Part shown: piece after piece, positions 38,848 to 47,086 of the stretch
Position numbering within the stretch: the stretch's first letter is position 1
Layout of the letters: each line of letters opens with the position of its first letter
Source: an uncultured Bacteroidota bacterium
GTDB lineage: Bacteria > Bacteroidota > Bacteroidia > Flavobacteriales > Flavobacteriaceae
NCBI GenBank assembly: GCA_902586905.1
Contig: CACIJH010000010.1
Span: 1-47,381 of the forward strand
Direction of reading: 5' to 3'
DNA length: 47,381 bases
Translations under genes and position numbers: made by a program
Notes under the pieces: generated by a model
What the model saw: the letters and a program-made list of their open reading frames with translations, nothing else
The model's database searches: none
Told to the model about the DNA's origin: nothing

Positions 38848-41800
38848 ATGGAATTAAAATTATACAACTTTCTGTGCTCTGTTGGATCAACAAATACGGA
38901 CGTAGATTTTAGAGATTCAATTTGCCAAGAAAAGCTTGAGCGCTTTGATAAAGATTTAGGACTTGACAATGACCTATTAGATAAGATTAAAAAGTACTTA
39001 AAAACATATAACGAGTATTTAAAGTCGAATCTATTGCCTGAAGTTTCCTTACGTTACTATCAAATTCTCTCCCTTTATTATAGCGAACTTTATTTTAACA
39101 AGAGAAATGAGCATGATTTTATCTACGCTCAAAACAATTTAGCTTATTGGATGGCAACTGGAAGTGGTAAGACCATTATCATGCACTTGAACATCTTACA
39201 ATACTTATCGTTCAATAAAAATTTCAAAGATTTCGAGATCATCATGACCACTCCTGGAGTGAATTTGATTGAGCAACATGAAAGGGAACTAACTCCTTAT
39301 TTAGAATTCCTGAATAAAAAGTATCGGAATACGATTCGTTTAACCATTGACACTACATCTGGACTATTAAACAAGCCTAAAGACTTTTTTAGTTTTCCAA
39401 ACAGTAAATCATACAGAAGACTGATTTTGGTTGATGAAGCTCATATCGGGTTAAGTAGCAATACTGCTACAGGAACAGATGGAGCATTTATGGATTTACG
39501 TAAACGTCTGAATATTGAAAACAGTTTTCTTTTTGAATACTCGGCAACCTTTCACAACATTAATAGCACTCTTGAAAAGGAGTATGAAAAGGCAATTGTA
39601 TATGATTACAATTACAACTTGTTTTATAGAGATGGATATGGGAAGGATTATTTTTTCCAGCAAATTGGTGATGATGTATTAGCTAAAAGTTTTGATGACA
39701 ACCTACACCATAACCTAAGTGTAATTAACGAGAAAATTGAGTTATGGAAGAACGTTGATTATGCTTCTCAAAAAGATTTGTTTAAAGCATCACATTTCCC
39801 AGATAAGCCTCTAATTGCCTTTATGGGAAATACGGTAAACAACAAAGACAAATCTGCTAAAAACCAAGATGATGAAGTTTCTGATATCACAAACATTGTC
39901 AACTTTTTAGCAGGGTTAAGCGAATCTGAAAAAAAGAAATACAAGTACCTTTTTAATGAGGAAACAAGTGGCAAACTGACATTAACTCGTAATCCTGAAA
40001 CAGATGATGAAATACTACTTTCTTATGGAAATGGTAGTTATTGGGGGATAGTTAACGTTGGAAACGGAGCTAAATTCATTAATGACCTAGAAAATGATAA
40101 TGTAATCAAGAACCCAAGAGATCAAGTGATAGTATCTCATATTGAACGGTATTCTTTTAAAAATATTGACCATCAATCTTCACCAATTAACATTCTGATT
40201 GGTAGTAGAAAATTTGCTGAGGGTTGGAACTGTTTTAGAGTTTCTGTTATTGGATTGATTAATCTAGGAAGCTCGAAGGGTAATAAAATTATTCAAATTT
40301 TTGGTAGAGGTGTTCGAATAAAAGGTCTTAAGAATGATGGAAAACGAACATTCATTGAACACAATGAAGACTATTTCGCACTAAGCAATAATGATGAGAA
40401 AGATAAGTTAAGAAAGCTAGAAACGCTGTGCGTCTTCTCTCTAAAAAAGTCATATTTAGAAACGTTTACAGGAGCAGTTAACAAAGAGTTGTCTATTACT
40501 AAACGATATGAAGTTAAAGTTAATCCTTGTGTAATTAAGTTAAACAATGGTAAAGAACTAAAATTTGAAGAGTACAAAAAGCACTTGCCTATCTTCAAAT
40601 TATCTAAGACAGAAGTACATCAAAGAAGGGTTAGTCTTGAGACAAATAACAAGTTCAACATTGATTATCATCAAAAAAATAAAATTGAAAAAGGAAGCGT
40701 AAATAACTTTTCTATCAAATTAGATTATAGAACCAACAAAGGGCATGATGGCCTTAATATTATTGGAGAGTTGTCCAATTTCTATACAGCCTATTCTGTT
40801 TTTATTGACCAAAGCAAGATCAACTCAATTATAACTGAATTCGAGATAGAGAATGGATTATTTATTACTTCAGGAAATGCTAAGATTTCATTTATTGATG
40901 TTCTGCCGTTCATTTCGGAAATCTTATATAAATCATCAATTGACCTAACCGATATAGACTTTATTGAAAACCTAGTGAATCAAGTAACTATTGATTTCTT
41001 GAAAAAACTAAAAAACAAAGTCAACTGGTACATCAATAATAACAACTATGAGTATCAGGAAGAACTGAAACAAAGTACCGAAACTGAAAAAGGTGATTTT
41101 ATTGAGAAGTATTATATCGTAAAATCAATTGAAGCTACAAAAGAAGAACGAAATAAGACGGTTTTTAAGAAACAATCAGAAATTGATGCCGAAATAAAGG
41201 AATTTGAGGATACAATTGTAGAGATTGCTGACCGATTAAAAATCGAAAGTATAGGAAATCATATTTATCATCCGCTCTTAAGGGAAACAAGAAAAGTAAT
41301 CGAGGACGAAAAGGATTTAAAAATATCGCCTGATAAACTGAATGCTGGAGAGAAAAAATTTATTGAAGATGCAGCTAACTATTTCTCAAACAATGAGTCT
41401 TTCAAAGACTTTGATGTTTACCTGATGCGCAATGTAGAATCTTTAAAAAGGATTGGAATTTATCTAAATGACGATTCACAAGTTTTTTACCCAGATTTTG
41501 TTTTATGGCTGGTTTCAGAAGAAAAGACATTCATCAATTTCATTGATCCAAAAGGACAAATGGGTATGCAGGATGCTCAAACATTAAATACCAATGAAAA
41601 AGTCAATATTGCCAATAAAGCATTGAATGACACACTTGTACTACTTGAAATAGAATTAAAGCGTACGCATAATAAAGAGTTTATTCTAAATTCATTCCTT
41701 TTGCTAAGAGATAGTTCTAATATGGGAACATTGGGAGCAAGCTTAAAATTGGATTGGCAGCAATCAAACATGATTGATAAAAATATCTTAAGACTGAACT

Positions 41801-41898
41801 GGCACGTCAGAGATGAAAAGGGAAATACAATTGATAAAAAATTACTACCGCAAGGTAAAGATTATTTAACATTAATGATGGAAAATACATTAATATAA
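38848..41898 (+). CDS. Type III-like restriction helicase-nuclease (Res)
   Basis: This 1016-aa protein has a superfamily 2 helicase core: Walker A ATGSGKT at 103-109, DEAH at 196-199, and motif VI QIFGRGVRIKG. A C-terminal PD-(D/E)xK nuclease is indicated by P882-D883, 16 residues, then D900-P901-K902 (FYPDFVLWL ... NFIDPKGQ). Together they are the features of type III Res subunits, which translocate or slide along DNA and cut when two sites meet. It starts 10 bp after the methyltransferase gene. Confidence 0.9.
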   Translation: MELKLYNFLCSVGSTNTDVDFRDSICQEKLERFDKDLGLDNDLLDKIKKYLKTYNEYLKSNLLPEVSLRYYQILSLYYSELYFNKRNEHDFIYAQNNLAYWMATGSGKTIIMHLNILQYLSFNKNFKDFEIIMTTPGVNLIEQHERELTPYLEFLNKKYRNTIRLTIDTTSGLLNKPKDFFSFPNSKSYRRLILVDEAHIGLSSNTATGTDGAFMDLRKRLNIENSFLFEYSATFHNINSTLEKEYEKAIVYDYNYNLFYRDGYGKDYFFQQIGDDVLAKSFDDNLHHNLSVINEKIELWKNVDYASQKDLFKASHFPDKPLIAFMGNTVNNKDKSAKNQDDEVSDITNIVNFLAGLSESEKKKYKYLFNEETSGKLTLTRNPETDDEILLSYGNGSYWGIVNVGNGAKFINDLENDNVIKNPRDQVIVSHIERYSFKNIDHQSSPINILIGSRKFAEGWNCFRVSVIGLINLGSSKGNKIIQIFGRGVRIKGLKNDGKRTFIEHNEDYFALSNNDEKDKLRKLETLCVFSLKKSYLETFTGAVNKELSITKRYEVKVNPCVIKLNNGKELKFEEYKKHLPIFKLSKTEVHQRRVSLETNNKFNIDYHQKNKIEKGSVNNFSIKLDYRTNKGHDGLNIIGELSNFYTAYSVFIDQSKINSIITEFEIENGLFITSGNAKISFIDVLPFISEILYKSSIDLTDIDFIENLVNQVTIDFLKKLKNKVNWYINNNNYEYQEELKQSTETEKGDFIEKYYIVKSIEATKEERNKTVFKKQSEIDAEIKEFEDTIVEIADRLKIESIGNHIYHPLLRETRKVIEDEKDLKISPDKLNAGEKKFIEDAANYFSNNESFKDFDVYLMRNVESLKRIGIYLNDDSQVFYPDFVLWLVSEEKTFINFIDPKGQMGMQDAQTLNTNEKVNIANKALNDTLVLLEIELKRTHNKEFILNSFLLLRDSSNMGTLGASLKLDWQQSNMIDKNILRLNWHVRDEKGNTIDKKLLPQGKDYLTLMMENTLI

Positions 41899-41909
41899 CA
41901 TTAAGTATA

Positions 41910-42404
41910 ATGACCCAGCAAGAAATAAATATCATCTTAGACGAACTGAACAACGGTAAATTTCATGTGGAATGTCCTTCTTGCTATGAAGAAGTGAATC
42001 TAAAAGAAGCAGGGTTGTTTTATTTAGATCAGTTCAGTAAAGAAGCCAAGTTGGTCTATAAAATGATGCTGGAAGGACAAAAAGAACGCCGTGCAGCACT
42101 AAAAGAACGAAAGGCCAATATCCCCAAAAAATCAGAAGTTGGTGCCAAAGCCGTAAATCTTGGATTTTTATTAGAGCGCCTGGCTCCAACTTTAGATGGA
42201 TTTACATTTAATAAAAACGATTGTCGCTCTATGTTTGACCCCATTGATTATGTGATATTTGAGGGGCTAAGCGAAAAACAAAAAGTAGATAAAATCTTAT
42301 TTGTAGACATCAAGTCTGGAAATGCACGTTTGTCGGCAAAACAAAAGAAAATTAAGGTAGCTGTGGAAGAAAAGCAAGTAGAATTTAAAACCTACAAGCC
42401 ATGA
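41910..42404 (+). CDS. Small endonuclease related to Holliday junction resolvases (PF10107-like)
   Basis: This 164-aa protein has an N-terminal C22-x2-C25 pair, a basic coiled helical middle (KERRAALKERKAN) and then LGFLLERLAPT ... FDPIDYVIFEGL ... ILFVDIKSGNARLSAKQKKIKVAV. The pattern D113, then D133-I-K135, matches the PD-(D/E)xK core of the Holliday-junction-resolvase-related endonuclease family. It starts 11 bp after the Res gene and overlaps the next gene by four bases (ATGA). The next gene encodes a paralogue that lacks the lysine. I infer a nuclease accessory to the restriction system, but the substrate is unknown. Confidence 0.75.
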   Translation: MTQQEINIILDELNNGKFHVECPSCYEEVNLKEAGLFYLDQFSKEAKLVYKMMLEGQKERRAALKERKANIPKKSEVGAKAVNLGFLLERLAPTLDGFTFNKNDCRSMFDPIDYVIFEGLSEKQKVDKILFVDIKSGNARLSAKQKKIKVAVEEKQVEFKTYKP

Positions 42405-42910
42405 ATAGCGAGCTTATAAAATTCTTTTCGGTTCAACGTCAAATCTTTGGAGTGTGTTCTTGTTGTGGAAACATCTTTCGTTTAAGTGATGCTAAGGTAT
42501 ATCTAAAAGAAAAACCTAAACCCGATTGGATGGACAAAATTCAAAAATCTGAAGAACGCCTTGATACTCAAGAAGAAAAAATAAATGATGAGGAAGCAGC
42601 AACACGTGAGGTTGCCAGAGAAAAAGGGCGGAAAGCGGCTATGACATCAACAAAAAAAATTGATACGATCTTTAGCCCTAACAATTACAATGCAGATGAT
42701 GCCAAGGTCATGTTTCATCCCGTAGATTTTTTAATCTTTAATGGGATGAAAGAAAAAAACAGCATTGATAATTTGGTGTTGTTTGACAGGGAAGTTCGAG
42801 ATGCTGCCCAAAAAGCTTTGCAAAAAAGTTTAGCCAAAACTGTAGAAAAAGAAAATTATGAATGGATCACCATGCAAGTCAGTGAGGATGGTTCAGTTGA
42901 ATATAAATAA
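42401..42910 (+). CDS. Catalytically degenerate paralogue of the preceding endonuclease
   Basis: This 169-aa protein aligns by eye with the previous one: a cysteine pair (C19-x2-C22), a charged helical middle, then MFHPVDFLIFNGMKEK ... NLVLFDREVRDAAQKAL. Where the active copy has D-I-K, this one has D129-R130-E131, so the catalytic lysine is replaced by glutamate; the aspartate preceding the core (D109) remains. The start overlaps the upstream gene by ATGA, which would give equal amounts of the two products. I infer a heterodimer in which one subunit is inactive, serving as a structural or regulatory partner. Function is not known. Confidence 0.6.
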   Translation: MNSELIKFFSVQRQIFGVCSCCGNIFRLSDAKVYLKEKPKPDWMDKIQKSEERLDTQEEKINDEEAATREVAREKGRKAAMTSTKKIDTIFSPNNYNADDAKVMFHPVDFLIFNGMKEKNSIDNLVLFDREVRDAAQKALQKSLAKTVEKENYEWITMQVSEDGSVEYK

Positions 42911-42922
42911 GAAACTAAAAAT

Positions 42923-44650
42923 ATGGAAGCAGGCAAAAGAACAATCAGAGATATATTCAACAGGGGCAGAAATTTAGAAATACCTTTTTTTCAAAGATCC
43001 TACGTATGGGGTGAAGATCAATGGCAGAGATTCCTTGAAGATATGCAAATGGTTTCAACTAATAATAAACCGTATTTTCTAGGGTCAGTAATTTTAAAAC
43101 AGCAGCAAACCACATCAAATAATGATTCTGTTTTGACAGTAATTGATGGACAACAAAGGTTAACAACACTTAATATATTTTTAAAAGTACTCTGTTTAAA
43201 AAACAATTCTGATAATGATTTTACGGAAACATTTAAAAAGCAAAGGGACAAATCGATAATTTTATTACATAATCACAATGACGAAGCATCTTTCAATGAA
43301 ATTGTTAGTCTGGAACAGTTAAAAGTTTATGAATCATATTCACAAAACGATAAAATTTTACAGGCATTTAATTACTTTAATAAGAATATTAAAGATCAAG
43401 ATTTAAAATCAAATTTGGATTTCTTCAACATACTTGATAACGTACTATTTGTAGGTATTGATTTAGGATTTGAAGAGGACGAACAACAAATTTTTGACAC
43501 AATAAATTCCCTAGGCATTAGGCTAACTACTGCGGAATTACTGAAAAATTATTTTTTCAATAGAAATGAAATAGGAAATTATGAAAAATATTGGAGATCT
43601 CTTTTTGAAAAAGATGACCATATGAAATCATATTGGGATAGAGAAGTTACAACAGGAAGATCGAAGAGGACTTTTATTGACCTTTTCTTCTATTCATATC
43701 TACAAATAAAGATTCAAGATTCTGTTTTAAAAGTAAGATCAGAAGATAAAGTTGATTTTGCTAAGGTGGATAATTTGTTTGAATCCTACAAGAGGTTTGT
43801 TAAAGATTATGGGCTTGATAAAACAAAAATTCTTGAGGAAATTAAAGACTATGCCATTCTTTTCATGAATAATTTTAACTATGAAATTACTGATAATGAG
43901 TTAACAAACAAAAGTGGAATAGAAAGGGTAAATGCCATCACTTTTGGATTGGACACATCTACATTAATTCCGTATACTTTATTTATTCTAAAAAATGTAA
44001 GTGATAAATATGAAAGGAACGAATTGTTTTCAGTTATTGAATCTTTTATTATGAGAAGAATGGTTGTGAAAGAAACAACGAAAAATTACAATCAATTTTT
44101 CACTGAAAGGCTTATTGGAAATAAGATTCTTTCAAAACTTAAATTTTTAGAATTTTTAGAAAAAAGGAATGATAAAATAAATTTTCTGCCAAATAATGAT
44201 GAATTGAAAGAAGGTTTTGAAAAATCGATTTTAATTAATAAATATTCTGCAGGAGTTCTCTACTTAATAGAATCAAAAATAAGAGACAGAAGTAGACAGG
44301 CTACTCAACTACTTGGGATTAACAAGTACAGCTTAGAACATTTGATGCCTAAAAAGTGGGAGAATAATTGGGACAAAGTTATTAATAATGAGGCTGAAGA
44401 TTTTCGAAATAGAAAGCTTTTAACTCTTGGGAACTTGGCAATCATCACACAATCGCTCAATGCGTCTATTAGAGACTCAAACTGGGAAACAAAAAAGAGA
44501 GGCAAGGGAAGTAACCAAGGTTTGATGAGATATTCAGCAGGCATGGAAACGCTTTCATCATATCTTGAAATTGTTGATTGGAATGAAAGTGAAATTGAAA
44601 AAAGGGCATTGGATTTATATAAACATGCATTAGATATTTGGAAATTTTAA
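42923..44650 (+). CDS. DUF262-DUF1524 nuclease, GmrSD-like
   Basis: This 575-aa protein joins a DUF262 domain (IPFFQRSYVW at 20-29, and VIDGQQRLTTL with D75-G-Q-Q-R79) and a C-terminal DUF1524 domain (SLEHLMPKKW near residue 472, then LGNLAIITQSLNASIRDSNW) with an HNH-type layout. The GmrSD family uses these to cut phage DNA that carries modified, for example glucosylated, cytosine; DUF262 is an NTP-dependent ParB-like domain. It starts 12 bp after the degenerate nuclease gene. Its presence in a restriction operon would cover phages whose modified DNA escapes the Mod/Res pair. Whether it targets modified DNA here is inference. Confidence 0.85.
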   Translation: MEAGKRTIRDIFNRGRNLEIPFFQRSYVWGEDQWQRFLEDMQMVSTNNKPYFLGSVILKQQQTTSNNDSVLTVIDGQQRLTTLNIFLKVLCLKNNSDNDFTETFKKQRDKSIILLHNHNDEASFNEIVSLEQLKVYESYSQNDKILQAFNYFNKNIKDQDLKSNLDFFNILDNVLFVGIDLGFEEDEQQIFDTINSLGIRLTTAELLKNYFFNRNEIGNYEKYWRSLFEKDDHMKSYWDREVTTGRSKRTFIDLFFYSYLQIKIQDSVLKVRSEDKVDFAKVDNLFESYKRFVKDYGLDKTKILEEIKDYAILFMNNFNYEITDNELTNKSGIERVNAITFGLDTSTLIPYTLFILKNVSDKYERNELFSVIESFIMRRMVVKETTKNYNQFFTERLIGNKILSKLKFLEFLEKRNDKINFLPNNDELKEGFEKSILINKYSAGVLYLIESKIRDRSRQATQLLGINKYSLEHLMPKKWENNWDKVINNEAEDFRNRKLLTLGNLAIITQSLNASIRDSNWETKKRGKGSNQGLMRYSAGMETLSSYLEIVDWNESEIEKRALDLYKHALDIWKF

Positions 44651-44706
44651 ATGTGTATTCTCAAAATAATTATTGTTTAACAGTTTAATCATTGAAAATA
44701 TTTTAA

Positions 44707-44850
44707 ATGTATATGAACTTAAATAGACTAGTAAACGATATAGTAGACAGCCTTTGGAATAACTCTTTAAAAGAGATAATAAAAGATGGAATTACAAAAG
44801 ATTATTCCATAAAGACAATTGTGTTTATCCATTCGTTAGGCAAAATTTGA
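44707..44850 (+). CDS. 47-aa protein upstream of the HEPN gene
   Basis: A short frame runs from ATG at 44707 to TGA at 44848-44850, one base before the HEPN ATG (TGAAATG). The product is MYMNLNRLVNDIVDSLW... with an amphipathic, acidic first half and a hydrophobic end (TIVFIHSLGKI). The tight junction with the HEPN gene argues for translation. The second methionine (44713) is an alternative start. I do not recognise it; a small antitoxin, or the remnant of a longer N-terminal part of the HEPN protein, are both possible. Confidence 0.45.
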   Translation: MYMNLNRLVNDIVDSLWNNSLKEIIKDGITKDYSIKTIVFIHSLGKI

Positions 44851-44851
44851 A

Positions 44852-45547
44852 ATGATGAAAAAGTACTTTGATGAAAAACAAAAAACTTTAATAAATGCAT
44901 GGATTTCTCAAGCAACAGAATCTTCTAATGAATATTTGAAGTTTATGTCAAATTGGATAGCATTAAATGCAATATGCTATCATTTATTTTTTGAGCAGGC
45001 AGTAATGGACAGAGCTGAACTTGATAGGGGGAAATCAAAACTTCCAAAAATAAAAGAATCAGTCAAACAAAATACTGAAATTCAAGCACAAAGCACTTCA
45101 ATAACCTTGAAAAAGGAAAGGATTGAAATTGATATTAAAACACCTGAGAGATTAAACTTTTCCATTAAGGAGAAGTACACGGAAGATTTGATTTATGAGC
45201 AATTCGTGAAGTCATATTCAAACAAAATTATTGTTGGTCAAGAAATTTTTCAAAATTTAAAGGAATCATTAAAAAAGGATGATCGATTTTATGTGATAAA
45301 TATGGCAAGAATACTTGCGTTTGATCAATCCGAAGATATAAATGTCCAGTCAAAAAGAAATATTCTTGTTCTCTGTGAAAAAAATGATTTGAAAACAATA
45401 AAAAATGTACTTTATCAAATTAGATGCAATATTTTTCATGGAGAAAAAATCCCGGGAGATATAAATGACGACCGAATTGTGAAATCGGCAAATCCCATTT
45501 TAGACCTAATAACTAGATATTTAGTAAATGAACAAGGAATTAAATAA
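44852..45547 (+). CDS. HEPN-domain protein with RNase motif
   Basis: This 231-aa protein is mostly helical and ends with the HEPN signature R191-C-N-I-F-H196-G-E-K, the R-x4-H motif that forms the composite RNase active site in HEPN dimers. The N-terminal part (TLINAWISQATESSNEYLKFMSNWIALNAIC) suits a HEPN helical bundle. A charged insert lies at about residues 55-90. HEPN proteins commonly act as RNA-cutting toxins in toxin-antitoxin and abortive infection systems. The gene starts one base after the 47-aa gene and overlaps the 112-aa gene by 20 bp. I infer a toxin-like effector; the target RNA is unknown. Confidence 0.72.
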   Translation: MMKKYFDEKQKTLINAWISQATESSNEYLKFMSNWIALNAICYHLFFEQAVMDRAELDRGKSKLPKIKESVKQNTEIQAQSTSITLKKERIEIDIKTPERLNFSIKEKYTEDLIYEQFVKSYSNKIIVGQEIFQNLKESLKKDDRFYVINMARILAFDQSEDINVQSKRNILVLCEKNDLKTIKNVLYQIRCNIFHGEKIPGDINDDRIVKSANPILDLITRYLVNEQGIK

Positions 45548-45866
45548 TCTGAAAAAGACTATTATAGGCATGAAAGAAATCCCTCAATCTGAAGAAGTTT
45601 TTTCAGGTGCAAACTTGATTATTTCAGACAATCAAAATAGGATGAAAAAGGAACATGATATTCTCGTTTTAACTGACAATCCTAAAGAATTGAGTTGGCT
45701 TGTATTCAAGCTAAAAGAAATATTCTCGAACGATATTGACTACATGAATAAGTTAGTCTTTTATCCAGAAATTGGCAATTTATTGAATTTAGCTATTTCA
45801 AAGGAATTACAGTTAAAGGATCAACTGATTTACGTACTTGATAACATCGGTGAATTTGAAAAATAA
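45528..45866 (+). CDS. 112-aa protein overlapping the HEPN gene
   Basis: The ATG at 45528 lies 20 bp inside the end of the HEPN gene, in another frame, so its translation is likely coupled. The product is acidic at the start and ends with helical segments (LSWLVFKLKEIF, GNLLNLAISKELQLKDQLIYVLDNIGEFEK). I see no nucleotidyltransferase GSxxxG motif, so it is not the usual MNT partner of a HEPN toxin. An antitoxin or regulator role is suggested only by position. It is the last gene of the operon. Confidence 0.55.
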   Translation: MNKELNNLKKTIIGMKEIPQSEEVFSGANLIISDNQNRMKKEHDILVLTDNPKELSWLVFKLKEIFSNDIDYMNKLVFYPEIGNLLNLAISKELQLKDQLIYVLDNIGEFEK

Positions 45867-45880
45867 CTTTCCTAGACACA

Positions 45881-45918
45881 GTGTATATGCCATCCCCTAA
45901 TGGATACGGCACATACAC
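45881..45918. repeat. Strong imperfect inverted repeat at the island's right side
   Basis: GTGTATATGCCATCC (45881-45895) pairs with GGATACGGCACATACAC (45902-45918): 14 of 15 left-arm bases pair, with one mismatch and a two-base bulge, around a loop of about six. A second short palindrome, CCAACCGTTGG, follows at 45918-45928. There is no T-run, so a plain terminator is unlikely; a recombination-site arm or a protein-binding cruciform is possible. It lies in the 344-base gap after the operon. Confidence 0.6.
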
Positions 45919-46060
45919 CAACCGTTGGATTCAAAATAATTCGAAATCTTTCCAAAAATAGTTCGACTTTACTCCCTTTGGCTCCACAACAATTCTACTT
46001 CGTAAAAGCGCTTGTTTGGTAGAATAGTTAAACGGATGTTTAATTAAAGTTGCCAAATAA

Positions 46061-46210
46061 GTGCCAAACGATAGCTTTTCATATCCCAAAGTCTGCAGAC
46101 GTTCAGACGGTCGATACTACGTCGATTTTAAACTAAACAACAAATGATACCGCTTATTTAGCGGTAGATCCATTCGTAAAAGTTTATATCCAAATAGTTG
46201 TCCGCCAAAC
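46061..46210 (+). pseudogene. Decayed N-terminus of a tyrosine recombinase
   Basis: Reading from GTG at 46061 the frame gives VPNDSFSYPKVCRRSDGRYYVDFKLNNK, then a TGA at 46145-46147, then YRLFSGRSIRKSLYPNSCPPNLRKNN. This resembles the arm-binding N-terminus of tyrosine recombinases of Flavobacteriia, in which a pattern of Arg-Tyr-Tyr-x-x-Phe precedes the SAM-like domain. It is cut by the stop codon and by the end of the neighbouring lipoprotein gene. No catalytic domain follows. I infer a remnant of an earlier element. The remaining bases between 45867 and 46060 show no other frame that I can support. Confidence 0.5.
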
Positions 46211-47086
46211 CTAAGGAAGAACAACCTTAGCTAGAAAAGGTTGGTATTCACTGATCTCCTCTGATTCTGAAGTAATCCAAAAGGTCTTGTTATCAACGAT
46301 AGATACAGCTTCAACTTGAGCCTTGTCGAGGTCTAATCTGTATTGTTGAATCTTTATATTTGACAGCTTGGACAGAGAAAAATCATTCACGACATACAAG
46401 TACTGCTTTCCGTTTTTCTCATAGCCTGTCAATGCGAGTGTTTTACTTTGCTCTTGATAATCGGCTCCTGTGATGAGTGATCCTACATCGACAGAACCAA
46501 TTTTCTCTGCAGCTTCTGTAGCTTTAGACACCTTATAAATCTCGGTCGTTAACGTACTTCTGTTTTTGGTGAAAACAACCAATTGATCATCGATAAAGAT
46601 AATGCCCTCAGCATCAAAAGGGGTTGCTTGCTGAGTGTTGAAGTTTTCTTGTTCAGGATAATAAAAGGGAATTGAATCTAAGGTATTTGCACTTCCATTG
46701 TTGAGTTGAATCTCTAGAAGATAAAGGTTTTTTCTAGTTCCGTAGTTGTTACCCATGTCGGCAACAATTAAATTTCCATGGGCAACTGTCATATCCTCCC
46801 AATCTATATTGGTGTTTGTAGTGGTTCTTGACTCAAGGAGGTTTCCTCTTACATCAAGGGCATACAGCCTTGGCTCATTCCTAGAGTCGTTCAGCGTCCA
46901 TAGCGTATCGTTAAGCCAAGCTAAGCCAGATGATTCTTGGAGTGTTTTGGGGAGATCATATCGTTCGGCGAGACTCAGATTGGAAAGACCATTCGTATTG
47001 GAATGGTTGGCTTGGTATGCGCGATTTTCTGTTGAACAACTGGCAATGAGATAAAATAGTGTCAAAACAATACAGTTCTTTTTCAT
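46211..47086 (-). CDS. Lipoprotein with SdiA-regulated/beta-propeller-like fold
   Basis: The chosen start (47086) overlaps the stop of the phytase-like gene as ATGA; it gives a 291-aa protein with the signal MKKNCIVLTLFYLIASCS and lipobox LIASC, so it is a lipoprotein. The body has repeated strand patterns typical of a beta propeller: ESSGLAWLNDTLWTLNDSRNEPRLYALDVRGN, DWEDMTVAHGNLIVADMGNN, FDAEGIIFIDDQLVVFTKNR. These resemble the SdiA-regulated and esterase-like phytase families. The function is unknown; by its partner it may act on phosphorylated inositol or another surface compound. An upstream extension to 47116 is unlikely. Confidence 0.72.
   Translation of the reverse strand: MKKNCIVLTLFYLIASCSTENRAYQANHSNTNGLSNLSLAERYDLPKTLQESSGLAWLNDTLWTLNDSRNEPRLYALDVRGNLLESRTTTNTNIDWEDMTVAHGNLIVADMGNNYGTRKNLYLLEIQLNNGSANTLDSIPFYYPEQENFNTQQATPFDAEGIIFIDDQLVVFTKNRSTLTTEIYKVSKATEAAEKIGSVDVGSLITGADYQEQSKTLALTGYEKNGKQYLYVVNDFSLSKLSNIKIQQYRLDLDKAQVEAVSIVDNKTFWITSESEEISEYQPFLAKVVLP

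Larger units (their letters stand above)
32397..45930. mobile_element. Serine-recombinase genomic island in the tmRNA gene, about 13.5 kb
   Basis: A large serine recombinase lies immediately beside the tmRNA 3' end, pointing into it, followed by a regulator and a long defence-type operon. This is the standard layout of an island integrated at ssrA. The left limit is well placed because the crossover must lie within the tmRNA 3' region. The right limit is uncertain: somewhere between the end of the 112-aa gene (45866) and the relic recombinase (46061). I could not find a convincing second copy of the tmRNA end there, which fits serine integrases, as their shared core may be only a few bases. 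Confidence 0.75.

Noticed and set aside
45961-45987. GTTCGA ... GCTCCAC as a tRNA or displaced tmRNA end
   Set aside because: The bases around it cannot form a T-arm stem, and the match to the tmRNA end is gapped.
46011-46019. CTTGTTTGG as a copy of the tmRNA segment 32359-32367 (possible attR)
   Set aside because: Nine bases in an AT-rich gap can match by chance, and the flanking bases diverge on both sides.
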